A DNA stretch of 45,515 nucleotides from Lachnospiraceae bacterium (GTDB lineage: Bacteria; Bacillota; Clostridia; Lachnospirales; Lachnospiraceae), in assembly GCA_024405115.1 (NCBI GenBank), contig JAKSPD010000012.1, forward strand, positions 1 to 45,515. The letters run 5' to 3'. Within the stretch, counting starts at the first letter, position 1. Each line of letters starts with the position of its first letter. Shown here one piece after another: positions 1-6,372 of this stretch. Position numbers and translations under genes: made by a program. The notes under the pieces are model-generated. The model was not told the origin of the DNA. It ran no database searches and saw only the letters and a program-made list of their open reading frames with translations.

Positions 1-148
1 AGTCTGCGTTAGCAGACGTTTAACAGAAGTCTGCGTTAGCAGACGTTTAACAGAAGTCTGCGTTAGCAGACGTTTAACAGTAAGGGTGATGAGCAAGAAG
101 CGAAGCGGATTGCGAATCACACTTAGTCTGCGTTAGCAGACGTTTAAC
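1..148. repeat. 27-bp tandem hairpin repeat, four copies
   Basis: Three copies start at 1, 28 and 55 (period 27). A fourth is at 125-148, directly before the tRNA-Met. Each copy holds a perfect 6-bp inverted repeat, GTCTGC / GCAGAC, around a GTTA tetraloop, followed by GTTTAAC. The loop GTTA is complementary to the downstream TAAC of the same or a neighbouring copy. The array begins at the window edge and may extend leftwards. No T-tract follows, so these are not classic terminators. Their function is unknown. Confidence 0.85.
86..120. other. Long imperfect hairpin between repeat copies 3 and 4
   Basis: The 44-base gap between repeat copies holds a self-complementary segment. GTGAT (86-90) pairs with ATCAC (116-120), and GCAA (93-96) with TTGC (110-113). 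The helices are separated by symmetric GA/GA mismatches, and a further GA/GA step lies above the GCAA/TTGC helix. Tandem G-A pairs of this kind are compatible with one continuous RNA helix. No ORF or promoter was seen in it. Confidence 0.5.
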
Positions 149-149
149 T

Positions 150-223
150 GGTTCCTTAGCTCAGTTGGTTAGAGCAACCGGCTCATAACCGGTCGGTCCT
201 GGGTTCGAGTCCCCGAGGAACCA
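150..223 (+). tRNA. tRNA-Met (CAT anticodon)
   Basis: A full cloverleaf can be drawn. Acceptor GGTTCCT (150-156) pairs with AGGAACC (216-222), followed by discriminator A223. The anticodon stem ACCGG/CCGGT encloses loop CTCATAA with anticodon CAT at 184-186. The T-arm carries GGTTCGAGTCC. The terminal CCA is not encoded. The first base pair is G-C, so it is not the initiator tRNA. It is either elongator Met or a lysidine-modified Ile2 tRNA, which sequence reading cannot firmly separate. It lies 20 bases before tRNA-Leu and is probably co-transcribed. Confidence 0.93.
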
Positions 224-243
224 CTTTTGCTTTTAAGCAAGAT

Positions 244-329
244 GCCGGAGTGGCGGAATTGGCAGACGCCCGGGACTTAAAATCCCGTGAGCAGTGATGC
301 TCGTGCCGGTTCGACCCCGGTCTCCGGCA
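244..329 (+). tRNA. tRNA-Leu (TAA anticodon)
   Basis: Acceptor GCCGGAG (244-250) pairs with CTCCGGC (322-328), followed by discriminator A329. The anticodon stem CGGGA/TCCCG holds loop CTTAAAA with anticodon TAA, reading UUA/UUG. A long variable arm (TGAGC...GCTCG) is typical of class II tRNA-Leu. CCA is not encoded. A rho-independent terminator follows 14 bases later. Confidence 0.95.
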
Positions 330-342
330 GTATGAAAAGAAG

Positions 343-369
343 AAGCAGTCAGTGATGACTGCTTTTTTG
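343..369 (+). terminator. Rho-independent terminator of the tRNA unit
   Basis: Stem AAGCAGTCA (343-351) pairs perfectly with TGACTGCTT (356-364) around a GTGA loop, followed by a T-run to 368. The ribosome site of the next gene begins at about 374, leaving no space for a separate promoter between them. Confidence 0.9.
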
Positions 370-389
370 TTAAGAAGAGGAAGGTTAAA

Positions 390-1055
390 TTGAAAAAGAT
401 AAATATCAAAGATGCTTTATTAGATGAAAAGGTAATGGTAACAGTATCAGTGTTATCAGTTGTATTTAACTTGCTGTCGTTAGCAGTACTGTGGCTTTGT
501 CATGAGCTTCAACTGATGGCGATATTCGAAAAGACAGTTAAGATTACCATGACACTACTCACACTATGGACTTTTCGAAGCCTTAGATGGGATGCAATGA
601 AAGGAATGCTTGGCGGACTTCTTTTCAGCCTGCTTTATCAGGAGGCAATACTTGTTCTTGGCGGTCTATGGGGTGCAACATCTGATTTTGACTATTATTT
701 GATCATGGGGGTACAGGGAAGCCTTTATCTTGCTGCTCAGACTACGAGTTTTATGATGACTGTGATAATCATTCTGAATCATTTCGTTATAGATTACAGT
801 CACTGGGGGAATTATGCCAATCTGATTTTCAACAGAATATCCATCATATTTAAGATAATCCTATATCTCTCACTTATGATAATAAACGGAACGCTTGAAT
901 TACCGTCCCTCCTTCAGTTCAATGCCGGATTTGAATATGCAGCGGATCTGGCGGTAATTATTGCAGTCATCTGTATAGAGACACAGCTTGACAGCTTCAG
1001 AAGCTTAAGGCATGAGTTAATAGAGGAAAAAAGGAAAGTGGGTAAGAATGAATAA
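390..1055 (+). CDS. Multispanning membrane protein of unknown function
   Basis: The protein has 221 residues and starts at TTG, with a purine-rich ribosome site (AGAGGAAGG) about 6 bases upstream. It is almost entirely hydrophobic, with about six predicted membrane segments spread over residues 15-200, and a short charged tail (SLRHELIEEKRKVGKNE). No catalytic or binding motif was recognised. It overlaps the next gene by 8 bases, so the two are translationally coupled and probably form one membrane complex. Its ribosome site lies immediately behind the tRNA terminator, so expression may depend on read-through or on a promoter hidden in the terminator. The family is not recognised. Confidence 0.8.
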   Translation: MKKINIKDALLDEKVMVTVSVLSVVFNLLSLAVLWLCHELQLMAIFEKTVKITMTLLTLWTFRSLRWDAMKGMLGGLLFSLLYQEAILVLGGLWGATSDFDYYLIMGVQGSLYLAAQTTSFMMTVIIILNHFVIDYSHWGNYANLIFNRISIIFKIILYLSLMIINGTLELPSLLQFNAGFEYAADLAVIIAVICIETQLDSFRSLRHELIEEKRKVGKNE

Positions 1056-2022
1056 GAAGAAGATGATAATGGGCATATGGCTGATGATAATGACCCTGAT
1101 GTCCCAGACGGCATTCACAATGTATTTTGTTGCCCAGATGAGGTACAGTATCCTGCTTTATTCATACACTGCCCTGATGTTCAGCCAGATGTTTGCACTG
1201 ATCAGTTTCCTTATAGGAAAAGAAAAAATCAGGAGCAGGATTTTACAGATAGTTTACCGTTTATGCGTATTAGCCTCTTTTACCGTAATACCGGCATTCA
1301 TATTTATTTTTGAGGGGCTGGTTTCCCAGTACCACGCAGAAATTAAGGAAGCGGTCGTGATAAGCGACTCAGAAGGTGAAAAGCTTATACCCGGTGAAAA
1401 GTCGACAGTGTACAGAACTGATACATTTTATGTTTTTTTTCCTGAGTATTCACATGTGGATCTTGAATTGGAAAAAAGGCCCAGAAAGTCTGATAAGTCC
1501 ATTACCTGGTGCAGCGGGGCTGCATTTCAGCATGAAATAGAGTTTGGATTTTCAGATGTGAATATAGAAGGGTACCATGCCTCAAAAGGCAGGTATTCTG
1601 ACAGTCCGTACACAAAGGAAGGATTTGGCGCCGTTACATTTTATGACGGCGGGTTTAAATTTGAATTTGATGACCCAGAGACTGCCATGAAGGAGGCGGC
1701 CGCTAAGGGCGGAAGCGGATTCATGCAGTTCCGGCTGCTAAGGGACGGAGAACCTGTAAACAGTTTTACCATGCCGCGTGTACGCTCATACCGTGCAATA
1801 GCTGAGATTAACGGAAATCTTTGTATAATCGACACAATTGAAATGATGCATTTTGAGGACTTTCTTACTAAAATAAAGGAACTTTCGGTTACTAATGCCC
1901 TGTATATGGACATGGGTGCCGGATGGAACTATTCGTGGTATAGAACCGACAAAGGAAATGTCCGTTCCCTGTTTGGCCTCAAGGTACCGTGGTCACATAA
2001 CTGGCTGGTTTTCAGAAACTGA
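1048..2022 (+). CDS. Membrane-anchored protein with large extracytoplasmic domain
   Basis: The protein has 324 residues. Three hydrophobic segments (about 9-29, 35-57 and 67-92) are followed by a soluble domain of about 230 residues that should lie outside the membrane. The end of that domain (NGNLCIIDTIEMMHFEDFLTK, then LYMDMGAGWNYSWYR) faintly resembles the C-terminal part of phosphodiester-glycosidase (NAGPA-like) domains, where a conserved Asp precedes a Gly-rich turn. This is a weak resemblance only. The ribosome site AGGAAAGTGGG lies in the end of the previous gene, which it overlaps by 8 bases. A strong terminator follows. No function is assigned. Confidence 0.8.
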   Translation: MNKKKMIMGIWLMIMTLMSQTAFTMYFVAQMRYSILLYSYTALMFSQMFALISFLIGKEKIRSRILQIVYRLCVLASFTVIPAFIFIFEGLVSQYHAEIKEAVVISDSEGEKLIPGEKSTVYRTDTFYVFFPEYSHVDLELEKRPRKSDKSITWCSGAAFQHEIEFGFSDVNIEGYHASKGRYSDSPYTKEGFGAVTFYDGGFKFEFDDPETAMKEAAAKGGSGFMQFRLLRDGEPVNSFTMPRVRSYRAIAEINGNLCIIDTIEMMHFEDFLTKIKELSVTNALYMDMGAGWNYSWYRTDKGNVRSLFGLKVPWSHNWLVFRN

Positions 2023-2043
2023 CACTGAACCATGAATTATCGG

Positions 2044-2070
2044 AAAAGAGCAGCTTTTACTGCTCTTTTT
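2044..2070 (+). terminator. Rho-independent terminator
   Basis: AAAAGAGCAG (2044-2053) pairs perfectly with CTGCTCTTTT (2060-2069) around a CTTTTA loop and ends in a T-run. It closes the two-gene membrane-protein unit that starts at 390. Confidence 0.9.
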
Positions 2071-2149
2071 CTTAAATTGGCGTTTATCTTAACATTATTT
2101 TTTATTAAGAAGAAAATATATCAATATTCAAGATTAATCATGCGTAATC

Positions 2150-2158
2150 TGTTATAAT
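2150..2158 (+). promoter_or_regulatory. Extended -10 promoter of the DUF4349 gene
   Basis: TG-T-TATAAT (2150-2158) is a consensus extended -10 element about 50 bases before the start codon. It sits in an AT-rich stretch after a terminator. The -35 region is poor, as expected for an extended -10 promoter. The ribosome site AAAGGAG at about 2193-2199 fits the downstream gene. Confidence 0.65.
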
Positions 2159-2208
2159 AATATTAAGTGTGAACTGTCTTTTATTTTAAATGTAAAGGAG
2201 AATTCAGA

Positions 2209-3333
2209 ATGAAAAGAATCGTTGTATTGTTAATGACCGTTATCATGACTGCTTCTCTCTGCTCATGCGGAAGCGCTAAGAGTCAGGGAAGTTATGTATA
2301 TGAAACGACGGCTGCCGCAACCGCATTTTCAGGTAACGGTTATTACGGAGCAGCTGACTACGCAATGAAAGAGATGGCATATGAGGAGGAAGCGCCATAT
2401 GCCTCTGAAATGCCGGCTCCAGGAGTGGGCTCTTATAACAGCGGAAGCGAGAGCGGACAGAATGCAACCACACAGACCAATGACACGTCAGAGGCCGATC
2501 ATGGACGCAAACTAATAAGAAATGTAAACGTAAACATGCAGACTCTTGAATTTGACGCACTTTTTGAAGGCATCAAGACAAAGATATCGGCGTTAGGCGG
2601 ATACATAGAAAACTCAAGCGTCTATAATGGAAGCTACAGCAGCTATTCCATGAGAAATGCAAACATCACGGCACGCATTCCCCAGACAAGGCTTGATGAA
2701 TTCCTTAATACGGCATTTGTGAATGCAACAATAACAAACATGTCGGAAAGCACCGAGGACATCACCTTAAGGTATTCTGACATAGAATCCAAAGTCGCTT
2801 CACTGAGAGTGGAGCAGGAACGCCTGATGGAACTTCTGGAGAAGGCTGAAAGCGTTGAGGACCTTATTACAATAGAAGAAAGACTTTCAGAAGTGCGTTA
2901 TGAAATTGAAAGCTATCAGTCAAGCCTTAAAAACTATGACAATCAGGTGACTTACAGCACGGTCTGGATCTACATTGATGAAGTTAAGAACATCACGCCA
3001 CCCGTTAAGGCAACGTTTGGTGAGAGGATCAGGACCGGCTGGCAGAAGAACACGGCTGAGCTTGGAGAGGACATTGAGGACTTCTTTGTATGGCTTATCA
3101 CGAACTTCCTTGAAATAATTCTTACGATTGCAATCATCTTTGTGGCAATAGTGGTTCTTAAAAAGGTTTTCAGGTGCCTTTTCGGAAAGAGGGAGCCAAA
3201 ACCCAAAAAGGAAAAAAAGAACAGAAAAAATAAGAAGAACACTGTCGAAACACCCACCGCTCCCATGACAATGGCTGCACAGGATGAAAAAGTTCCGGAG
3301 TCTTCCGCCAATGACACCACTACAGAAAAATAA
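2209..3333 (+). CDS. DUF4349-domain lipoprotein
   Basis: The protein has 374 residues. An N-terminal lipoprotein signal ends at L-C-S-C, making Cys20 the likely lipidated residue. A low-complexity region (20-100) leads into a DUF4349 core (about 100-265: RKLIRNVNVNMQT, GGYIENSSVYNGSY, and a coiled-coil-rich stretch around EERLSEVRYEIESYQ). A membrane helix follows at about 297-318, then a very Lys-rich cytoplasmic tail. DUF4349 proteins are envelope proteins of unproven function. The combination of a lipid anchor and a C-terminal helix means both ends contact the membrane. It has its own extended -10 promoter and is monocistronic, or possibly co-transcribed with the next gene through a terminator. 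Confidence 0.88.
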   Translation: MKRIVVLLMTVIMTASLCSCGSAKSQGSYVYETTAAATAFSGNGYYGAADYAMKEMAYEEEAPYASEMPAPGVGSYNSGSESGQNATTQTNDTSEADHGRKLIRNVNVNMQTLEFDALFEGIKTKISALGGYIENSSVYNGSYSSYSMRNANITARIPQTRLDEFLNTAFVNATITNMSESTEDITLRYSDIESKVASLRVEQERLMELLEKAESVEDLITIEERLSEVRYEIESYQSSLKNYDNQVTYSTVWIYIDEVKNITPPVKATFGERIRTGWQKNTAELGEDIEDFFVWLITNFLEIILTIAIIFVAIVVLKKVFRCLFGKREPKPKKEKKNRKNKKNTVETPTAPMTMAAQDEKVPESSANDTTTEK

Positions 3334-3362
3334 AATCGTAATATACAAAGATTAAACTTGAT

Positions 3363-3401
3363 AAAAGCCTTGACTTGTGAGAAAATAGTCAAGGCTTTTT
3401 T
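3363..3401 (+). terminator. Strong hairpin terminator or leader attenuator before the GGGtGRT pair
   Basis: AAAAGCCTTGACT (3363-3375) pairs with AGTCAAGGCTTTT (3387-3399) over 13 bp, with a T-run. It ends about 15 bases before the ribosome site of the next gene. It can therefore be the terminator of the DUF4349 gene, a leader attenuator for the following operon, or both. Confidence 0.85.
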
Positions 3402-3430
3402 ATGCGAATCTTTTTGAAAGGAGTTTTTTC

Positions 3431-4135
3431 ATGACTTATACAAAGGAAGTTGAGATGATGTGCCCGGTTAAGCAGGGTGTACATCATGGTGCTGCTCCCA
3501 TTCCGGAAGAGGGAAAATGGGTTCAGGCAAAGGAAGTTAAAGACATTTCAGGTTTTACACACGGCGTAGGCTGGTGTGCTCCGCAGCAGGGTGCCTGCAA
3601 GCTTTCACTTAATGTTAAGGAAGGCATCATCCAGGAGGCGCTTGTTGAGACACTCGGATGCTCAGGAATGACACATTCAGCAGCTATGGCAGCAGAGATC
3701 CTTCCCGGACTTACAGTAATGGAGGCACTCAATACTGACCTTGTATGTGATGCCATCAACACAGCCATGAGAGAGCTTTTCCTTCAGATCGTTTACGGAC
3801 GTTCACAGTCTGCTTTCTCAGATGACGGACTTACAATCGGTGCCGGACTTGAGGACCTTGGAAAGGGACTCCGTTCACAGGTTGGTACAATGTACGGAAC
3901 ACTTGCAAAGGGACCCAGATACCTCGAGATGGCAGAAGGTTATGTAACAGGCATTGCTCTTGACGAGGAAGACCAGATTATCGGATATCAGTACGTTAAC
4001 CTTGGAAAGATGACTGATTTCATCAAGAAGGGTGACGATCCCAACACCGCATGGGAAAAAGCAAAGGGCCAGTACGGCAGAGTAGCTGACGCTGTAAGGA
4101 TCATTGATCCCCGTACAGACAAGGAAAATAAATAA
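3431..4135 (+). CDS. NifU-like iron-sulfur scaffold family protein (GGGtGRT partner)
   Basis: The protein has 234 residues, and ATG follows ribosome site GAAAGGAG. It resembles the clostridial proteins annotated as iron-sulfur cluster assembly scaffold proteins that are always paired with a GGGtGRT protein. Visible Cys positions include MMCPV (11), GWCAP (about 49), GACKL (about 57) and a NifU-like LGCSGMTHSAAMAAE (about 76). The spread of Cys residues suits metal or cluster binding, but the assignment is by family resemblance and the substrate is unknown. It is followed 20 bases later by the GGGtGRT gene, certainly one operon. Codon choice looks optimised, suggesting high expression. Confidence 0.85.
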   Translation: MTYTKEVEMMCPVKQGVHHGAAPIPEEGKWVQAKEVKDISGFTHGVGWCAPQQGACKLSLNVKEGIIQEALVETLGCSGMTHSAAMAAEILPGLTVMEALNTDLVCDAINTAMRELFLQIVYGRSQSAFSDDGLTIGAGLEDLGKGLRSQVGTMYGTLAKGPRYLEMAEGYVTGIALDEEDQIIGYQYVNLGKMTDFIKKGDDPNTAWEKAKGQYGRVADAVRIIDPRTDKENK

Positions 4136-4155
4136 GGGTTAAGGAGGAAAAAATA

Positions 4156-5166
4156 ATGGCACTTTTCGAAGGTTACGAGAGAAGAATTGAAAACATTACC
4201 AAAGTCCTTAACTCATACGGTATTAAGGACGTAGAAGAAGCAAGGAAGATTACCGAGGATGCAGGTCTTGACGTTTACAGCCTCATCAAGGGAATCCAGC
4301 CCATCTGCTTCGAGAACGCTTGCTGGGCTTATATCGTGGGCGCAGCAATTGCCATCAAGAAGGACTGCCGCAATGCAGCTGATGCTGCAGCAGCAATCGG
4401 AGAAGGCCTTCAGGCTTTCTGCATCAAGGGTTCAGTAGCTGACAACCGTAAGGTTGGTCTCGGACACGGAAACCTTGGCAAGATGCTCCTTTCAGAGGAT
4501 ACGGAATGCTTCTGCTTCCTTGCAGGACACGAGTCATTCGCAGCAGCTGAGGGCGCTATCGGTATCGCAAACAATGCGAACAAGGTACGTAAGAACCCCT
4601 TAAGAGTCATCCTTAACGGACTTGGAAAGGACGCTGCGCTCATCATCTCACGTATCAACGGTTTCACATACGTAGAGACAGAGTATGATCCCTATTCAAA
4701 CACTGTAAAGGAAGTTTACCGTAAGGCTTACTCAAACGGCCCCAGGGCTAAGGTTAACTGCTACGGTGCTAACTCAGTTCCGGAAGGTGTTGCAATCATG
4801 TGGAAGGAGAACGTTGACGTGTCCATCACCGGTAACTCAACCAACCCCACACGTTTCCAGCATCCCACAGCAGGAACATATAAGAAGGAACGTATCGAGG
4901 CCGGCAAGAAGTACTTCTCAGTTGCTTCAGGCGGCGGCACAGGCCGTACGCTTCATCCCGACAACATGGCAGCAGGTCCTGCTTCCTACGGAATGACAGA
5001 TACACTTGGACGTATGCATTCAGATGCTCAGTTCGCAGGCAGCTCATCAGTTCCCGCTCACGTTGAGATGATGGGACTCATCGGCGCAGGCAACAACCCC
5101 ATGGTTGGTATGACTGTTGCCACTGCAGTTGCAATCGCAGAAGCAGCTAACGCAGGAAAGTTCTAA
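4156..5166 (+). CDS. GGGtGRT family protein
   Basis: The protein has 336 residues. It carries the family signature SVASGGGTGRT (about residues 255-265), followed by the conserved Gly/Met-rich tail (HPDNMAAGPASYGMTDTLGR, then GLIGAGNNPMVGMTVATAVA). Several Cys residues lie in the N-terminal half (ICFENACWAYI, FCIKG, CFCFLAG). The family is strictly linked to the scaffold-like gene directly upstream. The biochemical role of the pair is not established. The ribosome site AAGGAGG precedes ATG, and a terminator follows within 20 bases. Like its partner it has the codon bias of an abundantly expressed protein. Confidence 0.9.
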   Translation: MALFEGYERRIENITKVLNSYGIKDVEEARKITEDAGLDVYSLIKGIQPICFENACWAYIVGAAIAIKKDCRNAADAAAAIGEGLQAFCIKGSVADNRKVGLGHGNLGKMLLSEDTECFCFLAGHESFAAAEGAIGIANNANKVRKNPLRVILNGLGKDAALIISRINGFTYVETEYDPYSNTVKEVYRKAYSNGPRAKVNCYGANSVPEGVAIMWKENVDVSITGNSTNPTRFQHPTAGTYKKERIEAGKKYFSVASGGGTGRTLHPDNMAAGPASYGMTDTLGRMHSDAQFAGSSSVPAHVEMMGLIGAGNNPMVGMTVATAVAIAEAANAGKF

Positions 5167-5184
5167 ATTTAATCGAATTCACTT

Positions 5185-5212
5185 AAGGCGGAGTCTTTTG
5201 GCTCCGTCTTTT
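5185..5212 (+). terminator. Rho-independent terminator of the GGGtGRT operon
   Basis: AAGGCGGAG (5185-5193) pairs with CTCCGTCTT (5202-5210), 9 bp including one G-T pair, with T residues at the 3' side. It lies 18 bases after the stop codon. Confidence 0.75.
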
Positions 5213-5224
5213 GATACTAAAGCA

Positions 5225-5301
5225 AAGGCTCCCGGCAACCACAGGTGTGCGCAGGACTAAGCTCGCTTCGCTCGCGCACGACGCGGCTGCACGAGAGCCT
5301 T
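5225..5301. other. Nested stem-loop element in the pre-eut intergenic region
   Basis: AAGGCTC (5225-5231) pairs with GAGCCTT (5295-5301). Inside it GTGCGC pairs with GCGCAC around a loop carrying GCTCGCTTCGCTCGC. The GC content is much higher than the AT-rich flanks. No credible ORF was found. It resembles a mobile or structural intergenic repeat, but no second full copy was seen here. The sequence from 5400 to 5470 holds nothing I can identify. Confidence 0.5.
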
Positions 5302-5350
5302 CTGCTCTTAATATCAAAAATTGTGACGTAAATGATGTAATCGAGCATGG

Positions 5351-5381
5351 AAAGCGGTTTTTGAGGAGAAAAACCGCTTTT
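5351..5381. terminator. Terminator-like hairpin upstream of the EutS mini-unit
   Basis: AAAGCGGTTTTT (5351-5362) pairs with AAAAACCGCTTT (5369-5380), a 12-bp stem with GAGGAG in the loop, A-rich on one side and T-rich on the other. It could terminate in either direction. It insulates the GGGtGRT operon from the eut promoter about 95 bases downstream. Confidence 0.65.
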
Positions 5382-5473
5382 CATGCGAAAACTTATTTTA
5401 GTCATTATTGATATTTTTTCTGAGCATATTCTGTGAAAGATAACCAAAGATTACGGAATTCTTAACTACCATA

Positions 5474-5503
5474 TTGCTTTTACTGTGAAAATTGTGGTAT
5501 AAA
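5474..5503 (+). promoter_or_regulatory. Promoter of the EutS-EutS-EutP unit
   Basis: TTGCTT (5474-5479) lies 18 bases before an extended -10, TG-G-TATAAA (5495-5503). Transcription should start near 5510, leaving a leader of about 60 bases. A T7 run (about 5531-5537) lies in that leader with only a poor hairpin before it, so leader attenuation is possible but not shown. Confidence 0.6.
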
Positions 5504-5569
5504 TTCAATCGGAGCAGACTCTGGATGCGCTTTTTTTACAATGTTAACATCTTTGAAGGACATAAAAAA

Positions 5570-5932
5570 ATGAGTGATAAGCCCGAGAAAATTAGAATAG
5601 TTCAGGAAACCGTCTGTGGTAAGGAAATAACCCTTGCTCACGTCATGGGCGGGCCGTCCCCGATTATCTATCAGAAACTGGGACTGAATCCTGACATTGA
5701 TTACAGGACTTCTGCAATCGGCATTATGAACATGACTCCTCCGGAATCAGCCGTTATCGCTTCGGATATAGCCTTAAAGAGCGGTACCATTTATCTTGGA
5801 TTTGCGGACAGATTTACCGGAACGCTCATCATTACTGGTGAGATAGGTGACGTTGAGAGTGCCGTAAGGGAAGTGGTAAGTTACTTTAAGAACATTCTGG
5901 GGTATGTGACCTGTAACGTCACTAAGAAGTGA
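5570..5932 (+). CDS. eutS: EutS-type circularly permuted BMC shell protein (copy 1)
   Basis: The protein has 120 residues. EutS hallmarks are all visible: the GKEITLAHVMGG strand after a short N-terminus, AIGIMNMTPPESAVIASDIALKSG, and LGFADRFTGTLIITGEIGDVESAV. EutS forms bent hexamers in the shell of ethanolamine microcompartments. The ATG at 5570 was chosen because GAAGGA lies 9 bases upstream. A start further upstream at 5492 would fall inside the promoter. The family-conserved DRFxGSL appears here as DRFTGTL. It is the first gene of a three-gene unit and is followed directly by a second EutS-like gene. It differs clearly from the canonical copy at 8560, so it is not a recent duplicate. Confidence 0.9.
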   Translation: MSDKPEKIRIVQETVCGKEITLAHVMGGPSPIIYQKLGLNPDIDYRTSAIGIMNMTPPESAVIASDIALKSGTIYLGFADRFTGTLIITGEIGDVESAVREVVSYFKNILGYVTCNVTKK

Positions 5933-5934
5933 TC

Positions 5935-6372
5935 ATGATAGACGGAAAGAGACTTACAAGAGAAGAACTTCTCGAGAAAATTTTTTCCGCTCACCGTGAG
6001 AACCTTGAAGAAGACCGGTTAAGGATCACCCGTGTGAGAATCCCCGGAAAGGAAATGATGTTTGCAGATATCATCGGACATCCGTCCGACAGGGTGTATG
6101 TGAACCTGGCGCTTAACATAGGTTCACATCAGGGAGAGGACCACAGGGGAGAAAGTATCGGTCTCATGCAGTTTACTCCATGGGAATCGGTCGTGATAGC
6201 TGCAGATGTGGCCACCAAGGAAGCGGATGTGAGCATAGGCTTCATGGATCGCTTCAACGGGTCGCTGATAATTCTTGGCGAGCTTTCAAATGTCCGTACG
6301 GCATGTGAGGGAATAGAAAGGTTCTTCACAAAGGAACTGGGATTTACGTCCACTGGGATTTATGAGGTATGA
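5935..6372 (+). CDS. EutS-like BMC shell protein with N-terminal helical extension (copy 2)
   Basis: The protein has 145 residues. From about residue 35 it is EutS-like: IPGKEMMFADIIGHPSDRVY, IGLMQFTPWESVVIAADVATKE, IGFMDRFNGSLIILGELSNV. It is longer than usual because of an extra N-terminal segment of about 30 residues (GKRLTREELLEKIFSAHREN), predicted to be an amphipathic helix like BMC encapsulation peptides. A loop insertion, GSHQGEDHRGES, is also present. The start is ATG 5935, with AAGAAG 5 bases upstream. GTG 5929, overlapping the previous stop, is an alternative. It overlaps eutP by 4 bases. The extension is unusual for a shell protein and may tether cargo or GTPase to the shell. Confidence 0.85.
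   Translation: MIDGKRLTREELLEKIFSAHRENLEEDRLRITRVRIPGKEMMFADIIGHPSDRVYVNLALNIGSHQGEDHRGESIGLMQFTPWESVVIAADVATKEADVSIGFMDRFNGSLIILGELSNVRTACEGIERFFTKELGFTSTGIYEV

Noticed and set aside
1-148. CRISPR array at the start of the window
   Set aside because: The units are directly adjacent, with one base between them and no variable spacers. The single 44-base gap is not a spacer series, and no cas gene is seen.
5211-5447. Small ORFs on both strands in the pre-eut intergenic region
   Set aside because: They run through hairpins and terminators, lack ribosome sites and show no protein-like composition.
5492-5569. Upstream ATG at 5492 extending EutS by 26 residues
   Set aside because: It lies in the promoter -10 region, has no ribosome site, and EutS homology begins after ATG 5570.
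5167-5570. AdoCbl riboswitch or EutV-type antitermination leader upstream of eut genes
   Set aside because: No B12-box-like GCCACTG and no pair of hexaloop hairpins with the A1/G4 pattern overlapping a terminator could be identified. Only T-runs with weak stems were seen in both leaders.
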